In this document: positions 45,085 through 53,480 of the stretch, piece after piece
How positions within the stretch are numbered: the stretch's first letter is position 1
Layout of the letters: the number at the start of each line of letters is the position of its first letter
Source of the DNA: an uncultured Clostridium sp.
GTDB taxonomy: Bacteria; Bacillota; Clostridia; Clostridiales; Clostridiaceae
Direction: 5' to 3'
DNA length: 64,000 nucleotides
Assembly (NCBI RefSeq): GCF_934754915.1
Contig: NZ_CAKVKB010000006.1
Location: 1-64,000 of the forward strand
Position numbers and translations under genes: made by a program
The notes under the pieces: generated by a model
The model's database searches: none
The model's input: only the letters and a program-made list of their open reading frames with translations
Told to the model about the DNA's origin: nothing

Positions 45085-45253
45085 TAAAAAGTCATCTAAC
45101 TATCAATAGTTTTGTTGAATAAAAATCATTACATGATGATTAGTATTTATAAAATTTAGAACTGGGCATTATGTAATGATTATTTATATAACAATTTTAT
45201 TTTATATGAATTTTCTAGAAAAGATAAGAAAGTTCATATTTTTATGAGTAATT
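45085..45253. other. Convergent gap with a long-loop inverted repeat
   Basis: ATCATTACAT (45125-45134) and ATGTAATGAT (45171-45180) are perfect inverted arms 36 nt apart, between convergent genes. It may work as a weak terminator for either side; no clear T-tract follows. Confidence 0.35.
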
Positions 45254-46063
45254 TTAAACCAAAGGAATAATATCCAAATCATCTGGAACAAATATTTTAC
45301 CATTAAATACTTGTTTTCCTTCTTTTGTATAAGAATCTTTTCTTTTATCAAGATTTTTATCTTCAGTATGATATAAAATTATATTTTTTACATTGAGTTT
45401 TGCTGCATTCATACAGGCATCCTTTGCTGTTGCATGATGCTTTTCATATGGCTTGAAAATATCTTTTTGAGAATATAGACAGAAAGCTTCATGCATAAGA
45501 TAATCAGAATTTTCACAATATTCTTTTACAGTCTCTCTATAAGGTTCATCACCTAAAAAAGTAAGTTTTTTACCATTTTCAAGAATTGTGGTAAATCCAT
45601 GCTGAAGTTCTTTAGTACTATTGATATCAAAAAAGATAGTTCTTCTTCCTAAAATATCAATTGAAGAATTGTTGCTTATTTCATGAAATAAGATTTTGAT
45701 ATCAAAGAGATTTAGAAATTTTTTCTGAAGAACAAATGAACTTATGGTTTTTATAGCATCTATTGATTTTTGATGACAGTATATATTAAAAACTCCATTA
45801 TATTTAGAATTGAGCATAGAATTTGCTACAGCTCTGATGACCCATATGGCACCTAATATATGATCATTATGGTTATGTGAAATAAACATATTATGTATCT
45901 GGTTTATTGATATGTTTGCTTTTTCAAGGTTGGATAGTATTGTATTTCCACCACCAGCATCAACTAAAAAATGTTCATTATCTGCGTTTGAAATAGTAAA
46001 ACATGTATTATAACATTTTGTTACCATAGCAGATCCTGTGCCAAGCATAGTTATGTTTTCCAT
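45254..46063 (-). CDS. Metallo-beta-lactamase-fold hydrolase (RNase Z-like)
   Basis: 269 residues from ATG 46063, chosen for the AAGGAGG site; a longer frame reaches 46177. The first strand TMLGTGSAM and the zinc motif SHNHNDHILG (HxHxDH) match the RNase Z/ElaC-like subgroup of MBL hydrolases. Later ligands are probably in LGDEPY and the YHTED region. The substrate is unknown: tRNA 3' processing is possible, but many relatives are general phosphodiesterases. A possible promoter on the minus strand is TTGTCT-17-TATAAT (46146-46118). Confidence 0.85.
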   Translation of the reverse strand: MENITMLGTGSAMVTKCYNTCFTISNADNEHFLVDAGGGNTILSNLEKANISINQIHNMFISHNHNDHILGAIWVIRAVANSMLNSKYNGVFNIYCHQKSIDAIKTISSFVLQKKFLNLFDIKILFHEISNNSSIDILGRRTIFFDINSTKELQHGFTTILENGKKLTFLGDEPYRETVKEYCENSDYLMHEAFCLYSQKDIFKPYEKHHATAKDACMNAAKLNVKNIILYHTEDKNLDKRKDSYTKEGKQVFNGKIFVPDDLDIIPLV

Positions 46064-46431
46064 TATTTGAAATCCTCCTTGTTTATAAATGAAAGTTACA
46101 TTAATGATAACATATATATTATAGAAATAGTAGAAAAGTAAGACAACTATAGAATTTAAAAGATTTGATTGTTGCAAAATTATAAGCTTAAATTTGAATA
46201 AATTTAAAAAAATATCAAATGTAAATGTTTCAAATTATTTTAGGATTAAAAATATCAAGAAAGCTTTACACAAGAAGAATCAGAATATATACTAATGTAT
46301 ATACAGGTGTTAATAGCAATTGTACATTGTTAATTTGAACGTATGATTATAATTATTGCAACTATAATTATTGTTGTGAAATTTTATTAAATAGTATGAT
46401 TGTTATTGTAAGTCAAGGGGGATTTATATAA
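46064..46431. other. Noncoding region upstream of the ECF component
   Basis: No gene seen. It holds the likely minus-strand promoter of the MBL gene and, nearer the ECF gene, TGTATATACAGGTGTTAATA (about 46296-46315), AATGTA/TACATT arms (46294-46299, 46323-46328) and a tandem TATAATTATTG repeat near 46350. The ACAGGTGT core might be a niacin-repressor (NiaR) site, from memory and unverified. Confidence 0.3.
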
Positions 46432-46968
46432 ATGAATAATAAGATTAAACAAATGGTATATGCAGGATTGTTGACTGCATTGGCAATAATTATTCCAATT
46501 CAATTTTCATTTTTGAAAATATTTGTGCCACCAGCATTTACAGCTACTTTAGCAGCTCATGTTCCAATGATGCTTTCAATGCTTATTTCACCTTTTGTAG
46601 CAGTTATTGTTGGAGTAGGTTCTACAATAGGATTTGCAATGACTGGGCTTCCTGCTGTAGTAGTAGCAAGAGCAGCAACTCATATAGTTGTAGGATTTAT
46701 TGGAGCAAAAATTATATTAAGAAATAGAAGTTATGCACAAGCTGTTATTATAACTGCACCAATTCATGGATTTTTAGAAATGATTGTTGCTATACCTTTT
46801 ATAGGCTTGACTGTTAACTGGGCTCTTATTGTTACTTTAGTAGGAAGTATGGTCCATCATATGGTTGATGGTATTATAGCATATGCTGTTGTAAAAGCAG
46901 TAGCAAAATCAAGAAATAGAGATATATATGAAGCATTTGGAGAATTTACTCCTCAACAGATGTATTAA
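46432..46968 (+). CDS. ECF transporter S component, NiaX-like (probable niacin uptake)
   Basis: 178 residues, six hydrophobic segments, the size and pattern of ECF S components. The segment AAHVPMMLSMLISP, then GFAMTGLPAVVVARAATH, resembles NiaX niacin-specific subunits as I recall them. It would bind a vitamin and work with shared EcfA/EcfT energising subunits encoded elsewhere. The niacin assignment is tentative; it gains some support from pncB in the same window. The ribosome site is CAAGGGGG. A strong terminator follows, so it is monocistronic. Confidence 0.7.
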   Translation: MNNKIKQMVYAGLLTALAIIIPIQFSFLKIFVPPAFTATLAAHVPMMLSMLISPFVAVIVGVGSTIGFAMTGLPAVVVARAATHIVVGFIGAKIILRNRSYAQAVIITAPIHGFLEMIVAIPFIGLTVNWALIVTLVGSMVHHMVDGIIAYAVVKAVAKSRNRDIYEAFGEFTPQQMY

Positions 46969-46998
46969 AATTTGATAAATCATAAATAAGAAGTAAGA

Positions 46999-47042
46999 AA
47001 CATTAATCCTAAAGAAAAATTGGATTAATGTTTTTTATTTTG
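46999..47042 (+). terminator. Intrinsic terminator after ECF component
   Basis: AACATTAATCC pairs with GGATTAATGTT and is followed by TTTTATTTT. The rest of the gap to 47267 is AT-rich with nothing recognised. Confidence 0.85.
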
Positions 47043-47267
47043 GAATTTCTAAAATAATAGATGGAAATAATAAAAAAGATATAGACAAAACAAATAAATA
47101 TCATATAATAAATTTAGAATATAAAAAATAAAAAAGTAAAAATACTAATAATATATTGTTATTGTTTTTCTATTTTGCATATGAATTAAAAATGGAAAGA
47201 TATATATTTTTATATAAAACATTATAGCAACAATTAACAATGTTCTATATATTAAGAGGTGATCATG

Positions 47268-47513
47268 ATGGAAGAAAAAGAAATAATGTCATTTAAAGAT
47301 GAAGATGGAAACAAGGTGGATTTTGAAGCAGTAGCAAAAATTTATTTAGATAAACAAGGATATCTTTTATTGTCTCCATTAGATGAAAATAATGATGATA
47401 TGTTTGCATTTAGAATTGATAAAAATGAGGAAGGTAAAGAAGAACTTAATCTTGTGGAAGATGACAAAGAATTTGAAGAAATAAAAAAAGAATATAAGAA
47501 GTTACTATACTAA
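47268..47513 (+). CDS. DUF1292 family protein (YrzB-like)
   Basis: About 81 residues, acidic. DEDGNKVDFEAVAKIYL and YLLLSPLDENN...AFRID match the DUF1292 family, small conserved Firmicute proteins of unknown function often near ruvX (yrrK) in Bacillus. Here that context is absent. GTG 47259 belongs to the AGAGGTGAT ribosome site; ATG 47268 (or 47265) is the likely start. The acidic gene below follows after 18 nt, probably in one transcript. Confidence 0.8.
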   Translation: MEEKEIMSFKDEDGNKVDFEAVAKIYLDKQGYLLLSPLDENNDDMFAFRIDKNEEGKEELNLVEDDKEFEEIKKEYKKLLY

Positions 47514-47531
47514 AAGATGAGGTGATTTAAA

Positions 47532-47927
47532 TTGGATATTTCAGAAATAAGAAATTTTTTAGAAGATAATGATTTATCTGATGTTGAAGAAATAAAACAG
47601 GAAGAGGAATATGTTTTAATAAAATTCTATTATGATTTTGATAAGGAAGAGTTAAGTGCAGCTAAAAGCTATTCTAATGAAGAGAGTGATTTTGAATCAG
47701 AAAGTGATGAATGGTATAATGAATATTATATTCCTTATCTAAAAGAAATAGCAGAAGATAATGTTGAGAGCATAATAGAAGATGCATCTGAGGAATTTGA
47801 AGTAGAAGGAAAGTATAAGGCACTTGGATCGGATAGTGGAGATGTAGGATATCTTAAATTCATAGCAGTATTTTCAACTGAAATGGATGAAACTGAAATG
47901 GAAGATATTTTAAACGATTACGAATAG
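47532..47927 (+). CDS. Acidic protein of unknown function
   Basis: 131 residues, strongly acidic (Glu/Asp-rich), with a predicted alpha/beta composition and an internal EESDFESESDEWYNEYY segment. No family recognised. TTG 47532 follows GATGAGGTGAT. It is paired with the DUF1292 gene by close spacing. Directly downstream lies the 6S RNA promoter on the same strand. Confidence 0.7.
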   Translation: MDISEIRNFLEDNDLSDVEEIKQEEEYVLIKFYYDFDKEELSAAKSYSNEESDFESESDEWYNEYYIPYLKEIAEDNVESIIEDASEEFEVEGKYKALGSDSGDVGYLKFIAVFSTEMDETEMEDILNDYE

Positions 47928-47962
47928 TAAAAATTAGCATTGAGTAAAGTTTTAAAATACTA

Positions 47963-47990
47963 TTGAAAATATGAAAACTTATGCTATAAT
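47963..47990 (+). promoter_or_regulatory. Promoter of the 6S RNA
   Basis: TTGAAA (47963-47968) and TATAAT (47985-47990) with a 16-nt spacer. Initiation is expected near 47997. Confidence 0.7.
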
Positions 47991-47996
47991 AAAATC

Positions 47997-48228
47997 ATAG
48001 ATTTCCTGAGATGTGCGCAAAGCTTATGATATTCAACCTACATTACATTTTCGGGATTTGCAAAATACTTAAATATGCCGGGCTTCATTTTTTACGATAT
48101 GTAGCAGAAGAAGGCAGACGTAAGTTGCGCTTAACCCACCTGCGAGGAGCAGGTTTTGAATATTTAAGTGAACGGCATGTTGGGAGCTATGTTTTTGAAA
48201 TTAACACCTCAGAAATGGGGTGTTTTTT
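47997..48228 (+). ncRNA. ssrS: 6S RNA-like regulator with terminator
   Basis: The 5' end ATTTCCTGAGATGTGCGCAA closely resembles 6S RNA of other bacteria. The fold read by eye is a rod: closing stem TCCTGAGATG (48004-48013) with CATGTTGGGA (48176-48185), extended by CTTA-GATATTCAA-CCT (48023-48039) with AGG-TTGAATATT-TAAG (48151-48168). A central open region (48041-48053 opposite about 48137-48150) follows, then an apical arm. That is the 6S architecture mimicking an open promoter that sequesters sigma-A RNA polymerase. It has its own promoter and an AACACCTC/GGGGTGTT terminator (48203-48228). A different structured RNA cannot be excluded without a covariance search. Confidence 0.75.
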
Positions 48229-48533
48229 ATTGTACAATAATAAATTATAAAATTTTTTAAAATTCAAATTTAATAATGTCAATAAAATTAATAGATGTAA
48301 ACTTAATAGAATGTTATTTACAAAGAGACATAGTGAAGCCATTTTTCTACATATAAATAAAAAAGTAAGAAAACAAATCTGCTTAAACATAATATAATTT
48401 AATATGCTTAAGCAGGGTATTAATCTATTTTACATATATATATAAATACATTTTAATATTGCAATAAATTAATAATGCGATATTAATTTGTGAATTATTT
48501 GAAAATATTGAGTTTGTAATAAATTTCAAGTAT
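48229..48533. other. AT-rich gap with a hairpin
   Basis: No gene recognised. CTGCTTAAACATA (48379-48391) and TATGCTTAAGCAG (48403-48415) are nearly perfect inverted arms. On the minus strand a T-rich run follows, so it may terminate the Spo0E-like transcript. Confidence 0.4.
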
Positions 48534-48749
48534 TTATGCTGCAAACTTTTTTAGTTTATTACTGTTGCTGTTATTATGTATGTATATTGAAAATAACTTT
48601 TTCTGATATAATACAATATACTTGTCCAAATCTTGTGATAGAGCAACCATTATGTCAGTAGTAGGATATAGAAAGATAAGTAATATATTTATAAGTTGTT
48701 TTCGTATAAAAATACTAAATTTAAGTTTGTTTAATATTAAAAAATTCAT
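48534..48749 (-). CDS. Spo0E-like aspartyl-phosphate phosphatase
   Basis: 71 residues. The motif VALSQDLDKYIVLYQK matches the Spo0E signature (SQxLD followed by I..Y), preceded by a helix starting IRKQLINILL as in the family's helical hairpin. Such proteins dephosphorylate Spo0A-P and delay sporulation. The first 15 residues are poorly conserved. AAAGGTGGTGA places the start at ATG 48749; a GTG start 12 nt upstream belongs to the ribosome site. Spo0A boxes lie about 200 bp upstream. The gene is short and easily missed by automatic calling. Confidence 0.75.
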   Translation of the reverse strand: MNFLILNKLKFSIFIRKQLINILLIFLYPTTDIMVALSQDLDKYIVLYQKKLFSIYIHNNSNSNKLKKFAA

Positions 48750-48949
48750 ATTTTTCACCACCTTTTACTTAATTTGGATAATTCCTGTAAATATATTATA
48801 AATATTAAGGAATAAATTGTAAAATATTTTCGTAGTACAATTAGTGACATTATATACCAAAAAATGGTTTGAAATGAGTTAAAAGGGGAAAAAATATAAA
48901 AACTTAATACAAATTAATGCATAAATGGATAAAAATGTAAAATAATTCG

Positions 48950-48987
48950 TTCGACAATTATTTTTATAAGTTTTATAATATGTCGAA
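48950..48987. promoter_or_regulatory. Pair of inverted Spo0A boxes
   Basis: TTCGACA (48950-48956) and TGTCGAA (48981-48987) are both exact 0A boxes in opposite orientation, 24 nt apart. They lie between the divergent Spo0E-like gene and DUF896-hprK. A TATACT at 49005-49010 would place the second box over the -35 position of a rightward promoter (17-nt spacer), the arrangement of Spo0A-activated promoters. Confidence 0.6.
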
Positions 48988-49057
48988 TCATTTAATATTG
49001 ATTATATACTTTAAAATAGGTAAAATTATTGTTATAGGATAGAAAGGATGATTGTCT

Positions 49058-49243
49058 ATGGATATTCAAAAGATGAAAATTGAAGAAGTTGTAAAAAAAA
49101 TAAATTTACTATATAAAACTAGTCAGGAAAGAGAACTTAGTGAAGAAGAAAAAACTTTACAGCAGGCTCTTAGAAGAAGATATTTGGATAATGTTAAAAG
49201 AAATTTTAGGGCCCAGCTTGAAAGTATTGAAATTAAAAAATAA
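49058..49243 (+). CDS. DUF896 family protein (YnzC-like)
   Basis: 61 residues. A helical hairpin with INLLYKTSQERELSEEE and QALRRRYLDNVKRNFRAQL is the DUF896/YnzC signature, small soluble three-helix proteins of unknown role. In B. subtilis YnzC/YneA region members relate to the SOS response, which is not indicated here. ATG 49058 is preferred over TTG 49052 for the AAAGGATG spacing. It precedes hprK by 15 nt, so it is co-transcribed. Confidence 0.85.
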   Translation: MDIQKMKIEEVVKKINLLYKTSQERELSEEEKTLQQALRRRYLDNVKRNFRAQLESIEIKK

Positions 49244-49258
49244 AAAAGGATGATATAA

Positions 49259-50170
49259 TTGGGAGTTAATGTAAAAAAATTAATTGATGATTTTAATTTA
49301 GAAGTTCTTGTAGAAGGAAGAGAGGATATTGAAATATCAGTAAACGATATAAATAGGCCAGGGCTACAGTTAGCAGGATTCTACAATTACTTTGCACCAG
49401 AGAGAATTCAGGTTATTGGGAAAGCTGAATGGAGTTTCCTTGATGATATGCAGATTGAATTGAGGAAAAAAAGAGTAAAAAAATATTTTACTTTTGATAT
49501 AAATTGTTTAGTTATTACAAGAGGTCTTGAACCTCATGCAGAATTTATAAAGGAAGCAAAAAAGCATAATGTATGGGTTTTAAGAACTAATCTTGTTACG
49601 ACTCAGTTTATAAGTAAAACGACAATTTATCTTGCAGATAAACTTGCACCAGAAACAAGACTTCATGGAGTTTTAGTTGATGTATCAGGAATTGGTATAT
49701 TAATTACTGGGGAAAGTGGAATTGGTAAAAGTGAAACTGCATTAGAACTTATAAAAAGAGGACATAGACTTGTTACAGATGATGCGGTGGACATAAAGGA
49801 AATTGATGGCCAGCTTATAGGAACATCTCCAAAGATAACAGTTGGTATGCTTGAAGTAAGAGGAATAGGAATAATTGATGTTACAACTTTATATGGTCTA
49901 AGTTCAGTTGTTCAACAGAAAGAAATAAAGCTTGTGATGCATTTTGAACATTGGAAAGATGATAATGATTATGATAGGCTTGGAATAGATGATGAATATA
50001 TGAACATATTAGGCATAGACGTTAAGAAATTGACTGTTCCAGTTAGACCAGGAAGGAATATTGCAGTAATTATTGAAGCTGCAGCAGTAAATTACAGATA
50101 TGCATTAATGTCTGATGTTACACCGGTTGAAATAATCGAAAGCAGAATGAATAATTTGGCGGATATGTAG
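49259..50170 (+). CDS. hprK: HPr kinase/phosphorylase
   Basis: 303 residues, normal length. It phosphorylates and dephosphorylates Ser46 of HPr, setting carbon catabolite repression with CcpA. Walker A is GESGIGKS (151-158); the catalytic His136 is in RLHGVLVDV, and the HprK signature EVRGIGIIDV is present. The start TTG 49259 follows AAAGGATGAT. It shares a promoter region containing Spo0A boxes with DUF896, an unusual link. Confidence 0.96.
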   Translation: MGVNVKKLIDDFNLEVLVEGREDIEISVNDINRPGLQLAGFYNYFAPERIQVIGKAEWSFLDDMQIELRKKRVKKYFTFDINCLVITRGLEPHAEFIKEAKKHNVWVLRTNLVTTQFISKTTIYLADKLAPETRLHGVLVDVSGIGILITGESGIGKSETALELIKRGHRLVTDDAVDIKEIDGQLIGTSPKITVGMLEVRGIGIIDVTTLYGLSSVVQQKEIKLVMHFEHWKDDNDYDRLGIDDEYMNILGIDVKKLTVPVRPGRNIAVIIEAAAVNYRYALMSDVTPVEIIESRMNNLADM

Positions 50171-50364
50171 TAAAATTATATATAGGTTCTGAAATAAAGA
50201 TAGAATGTTATATTTTTTATAAATTCAAACATTTAATGCTTAAAAAATATGTTCGAAGACTCAATATTATAGCATATATATTGCAGAAATACGAGTAAGA
50301 GTTTAGATTTAAAATTATTTTGGACATTTAATTATTGTAATATATTCTAAAAAGGAGTTTTTAT

Positions 50365-51756
50365 ATGAGTAAACAGAATTTAAATAAAAATGCATGGACT
50401 AAATACACATCAAAACAGGTAGAAGAAATATTTGATTTTTGTGATGGATATAAGAATTTTATGTCTAAGTGTAAAACTGAAAGAGAATGTGTAAAAGAGA
50501 TAATAAATTTATCAGAAAAACATGGGTATAGAAACCTAGAAGATATAATAAAAAATAGCCAATCATTAAAAGCAGGAGACAAAGTTTATTTTAATAATAA
50601 AGGTAAAAGTATAGCTCTTTTTGTAATTGGAAATGAATCAATGGATGCAGGATTAAAAATATTAGGTGCACATATTGATTCTCCTAGACTTGATCTTAAA
50701 CAAAATCCACTTTATGAGGATACAGAACTATCTTTGCTTGATACTCATTATTATGGTGGAATAAAAAAATATCAATGGGTTACACTTCCTTTAGCATTAC
50801 ATGGTGTTGTTGTAAAAAAAGATGGGACTGTAATTGATATATGTATAGGTGAAGATGAAAATGATCCAGTTGTAGGAGTTTCTGATTTACTTGTTCATTT
50901 ATCTGGAGATCAGCTTGCTAAAAAAGGTGCAAAAGTAGTTGAAGGTGAAGATTTAAATGTACTTGTTGGAAGCATGCCTTTAAAAGGAGCTGAAAAGGAA
51001 GCTGTTAAAGCTAACATATTAGAAATACTAAAAGATAAATATGACATAGAAGAAGAAGATTTTCTATCAGCCGAAATAGAAGTAGTACCAGCTGGAAAAG
51101 CAAGAGATTATGGATTAGATAAGAGTATGATAATGGCTTATGGGCAAGATGATAAAGTTTGTTCATATACTTCTCTTATGGCTATGTTTGATATAAAAGA
51201 AACAGATAAAACTTGCTGCTGTCTTTTAGTTGATAAAGAAGAAATTGGAAGTGTAGGAGCAACAGGAATGCATTCAAGATTTTTTGAAAATTCTGTTGCA
51301 GAAATAATAGATAGATGTGAAGGATATTCTGATTTGAAATTAAGAAGATGCCTATCAAATTCAAAAATGCTTTCTTCAGATGTAAGTGCTGCATTTGATC
51401 CTAATTATCCAAGTGTAATGGAAAAGAAAAACTCTGCTTTCTTTGGAAGAGGAATGGTATTTAACAAATATACTGGAGCAAGAGGAAAATCTGGATGTAA
51501 TGATGCTAATGCAGAATATATGGCTGAACTCAGAAATATAATGGAAAAACATGAAGTTTCATTCCAAACAGCTGAACTTGGAAAAGTTGATGTTGGAGGC
51601 GGTGGAACAATAGCTTATATTTTAGCACAATATAATATGGAGGTTATTGACTGTGGAGTTGCGCTTCATAATATGCATGCTCCATGGGAAGTCGCAAGTA
51701 AAGTGGATATCTATGAAACAATGAAAGGATATAGAGCATTTTTAATAGAAGCTTAG
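50365..51756 (+). CDS. M18 family aminopeptidase
   Basis: 463 residues, usual for bacterial M18 metallo-aminopeptidases (aspartyl or lysyl type). The di-metal ligands are in GAHIDSPRLDLKQ, YGQDDKVCSY and LVDKEEIGSVGATG, with the terminal ligand in the NMHAPWEV segment (His). The enzyme forms a dodecameric cytosolic exopeptidase. AAAAGGAG precedes the ATG. It is monocistronic; a bidirectional terminator follows. Confidence 0.95.
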   Translation: MSKQNLNKNAWTKYTSKQVEEIFDFCDGYKNFMSKCKTERECVKEIINLSEKHGYRNLEDIIKNSQSLKAGDKVYFNNKGKSIALFVIGNESMDAGLKILGAHIDSPRLDLKQNPLYEDTELSLLDTHYYGGIKKYQWVTLPLALHGVVVKKDGTVIDICIGEDENDPVVGVSDLLVHLSGDQLAKKGAKVVEGEDLNVLVGSMPLKGAEKEAVKANILEILKDKYDIEEEDFLSAEIEVVPAGKARDYGLDKSMIMAYGQDDKVCSYTSLMAMFDIKETDKTCCCLLVDKEEIGSVGATGMHSRFFENSVAEIIDRCEGYSDLKLRRCLSNSKMLSSDVSAAFDPNYPSVMEKKNSAFFGRGMVFNKYTGARGKSGCNDANAEYMAELRNIMEKHEVSFQTAELGKVDVGGGGTIAYILAQYNMEVIDCGVALHNMHAPWEVASKVDIYETMKGYRAFLIEA

Positions 51757-51767
51757 GATTAAAAAAT

Positions 51768-51806
51768 AAAAGATATTGAGATTTAACATTTCTCAATATC
51801 TTTTAT
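51768..51806. terminator. Bidirectional terminator
   Basis: AAAAGATATTGAGA pairs with TCTCAATATCTTTT between the convergent aminopeptidase and PHP genes; A and T flanks on both sides. Confidence 0.85.
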
Positions 51807-52649
51807 TTATATGTTATATGAAATATCTAGAGCTGTAAGTAGATTTTTTAAGTATTTATCAGAAAAACTCATACATCCTACATCTCCATGTCTTTTATCA
51901 TTTATTATATCTCCGTGAAAATCTGAACCACATGAAATGAGCATGTTATTTTCTTCTGCTACATTAACATAATATTTTGTTTCACTATCTGTATTTTGAA
52001 AATAGAAAGCTTCAATACCATCGAAATTCATATTTAAAAAGTCATTTACCGATGAATTTTTTATTAATTTTGGGTGAGCAAGAAATGCCAGTGCGTTATG
52101 TTTTTTTAAAAGTTTTACACCTTCTTCAGTAGAAAGTTTTAATGTTGGAACATAAGCCTTACAGCCTTTGCCTATAAAATTATTAAAGATATAATCATGA
52201 GAATAATTATATCCAGCATCCATTATAGCTCTGGCGATATGAGGTCTTGCAACAGTATCTCTCGATTTTTTTAAAATATCTTCAAAGTTCAGTGATATAT
52301 TAAATTCATCTTTTAGTTTTTTTACCATTTTTTCTGCGCGTATTATTCTATGATTCTTTATTTTGTTCAATTCACCTGTAAGTTCAGGATTTCTAAAAGA
52401 ATCACCTTTGAAAAATCCAAGAACATGTACACTTTCATCATTATATTGAGTCGATAATTCAATTCCTGGTATTATGCATATATTTTCCTTTAATCCTTCA
52501 GAAATTGCTTCATCTATACCAGTTAACGTGTCATGATCTGTTATGGCAAGAAATTTAACTTCATTTATTTTTCCGCGTTTTACAACATCTGTAGGTGATA
52601 ATATTCCGTCAGAAGCAGATGTATGAACATGAAAATCTACTTTTATCAT
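51807..52649 (-). CDS. PHP-domain phosphoesterase
   Basis: 280 residues. The polymerase and histidinol phosphatase (PHP) fold is shown by FHVHTSASDG (HxH) and AITDHDTLTG at the N-terminus, and ISCGSDFHGD at the C-terminus. Relatives hydrolyse nucleotide 3',5'-bisphosphates or 5'-phosphates (YciV/Trpase type). The exact substrate is unknown. AGGAGG precedes the ATG. No operon partner. Confidence 0.9.
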   Translation of the reverse strand: MIKVDFHVHTSASDGILSPTDVVKRGKINEVKFLAITDHDTLTGIDEAISEGLKENICIIPGIELSTQYNDESVHVLGFFKGDSFRNPELTGELNKIKNHRIIRAEKMVKKLKDEFNISLNFEDILKKSRDTVARPHIARAIMDAGYNYSHDYIFNNFIGKGCKAYVPTLKLSTEEGVKLLKKHNALAFLAHPKLIKNSSVNDFLNMNFDGIEAFYFQNTDSETKYYVNVAEENNMLISCGSDFHGDIINDKRHGDVGCMSFSDKYLKNLLTALDISYNI

Positions 52650-52779
52650 GGAATGTAGCCTCCTATATATTTTGTTTTTATTAATTATTTGCTAAATTTA
52701 TTCGAATAATATTAATTTTAATAATATGATAACATAATTTTAATAATAAAAGTATAGAAAGTTATAAGGAATATAAAAA

Positions 52780-52812
52780 TAATGCAGATTAAATTTGTTG
52801 AAATCTGCATTA
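52780..52812 (-). terminator. Terminator after lipoprotein gene
   Basis: AATGCAGATT and AATCTGCATT form the stem; on the minus strand it is followed by ATTTTTATA. Confidence 0.7.
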
Positions 52813-52819
52813 TAATATG

Positions 52820-53311
52820 TTATTTTCTTGAAGCTGGTTTATTCTGTATGTGTGTGCAGAAGTCTAGAAGATTATATCTTAATGGAATATCATTCATAGA
52901 AACGATATCTTCTTCATAAATTCCATCCCATGGAGAGACTGCAATTACAGAAGAATCATAAATACGAATTAAATATTTGCTGCTGTCTTCAAAAGAAATT
53001 GTTATTCTAAAGATTTCTTTATTTTCAGGTTTGGAATCATAAGATAGATAATTTGAATCATTGAGTGTGTTAAAAAAATCATCAATAATTAGATTTTCAT
53101 CTTTATCAACAGTTATATCTTTATATAAATTTGTGTCAAAAACACAAAGAGAAAAATCTTTACTGCTTATTATTTTATTTTTTAATTCATCAGTATAATA
53201 ATGATTACTAGGCTTTGAAGAGAAATTTATATATTTAGAGTTTTGTGAAATACATCCATTTAAATTAAAAGATATAATTATGAAAAATAACAGTAGAAGT
53301 TTTTTTAACAT
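52820..53311 (-). CDS. Putative lipoprotein of unknown function
   Basis: 163 residues. A Lys-rich start, a hydrophobic core and the lipobox LNGC (Cys about residue 20) mark a lipoprotein signal. The mature part has alternating strands (FRITISFEDSSKYLIRIYD) like DUF-type extracellular lipoproteins, with no motif I recognise. It stands alone between terminators. An AGGAGG site precedes the ATG. Confidence 0.75.
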   Translation of the reverse strand: MLKKLLLLFFIIISFNLNGCISQNSKYINFSSKPSNHYYTDELKNKIISSKDFSLCVFDTNLYKDITVDKDENLIIDDFFNTLNDSNYLSYDSKPENKEIFRITISFEDSSKYLIRIYDSSVIAVSPWDGIYEEDIVSMNDIPLRYNLLDFCTHIQNKPASRK

Positions 53312-53480
53312 AAATCCTCCTGAAATTAATAGAACTTAACAATATTAATCTATTCATAATATATATTTTTAGAACTATATGTAAATAAGATTTTTAAGAA
53401 AATGACTTATATAAACTAATAGTGATAATTATATTGATAAATTAATATTAATAGACAGTAATGATATTTTGGAGGATAAC

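Noticed and set aside
46340..46375. Tandem TATAATTATTG motif as a PerR or Fur box
   Set aside because: Only 11-13 of 15 positions match and the region is AT-rich; no reason to expect peroxide control of an ECF component.
48038..48104. CTACAT/ATGTAG pseudoknot in the 6S region
   Set aside because: The 6-bp pairing competes with the longer rod-like helices and would be expected by chance in such DNA.
48011..48250. 79-codon ORF on the + strand over the 6S RNA
   Set aside because: No ribosome site, and the region is explained by the structured RNA and its terminator.
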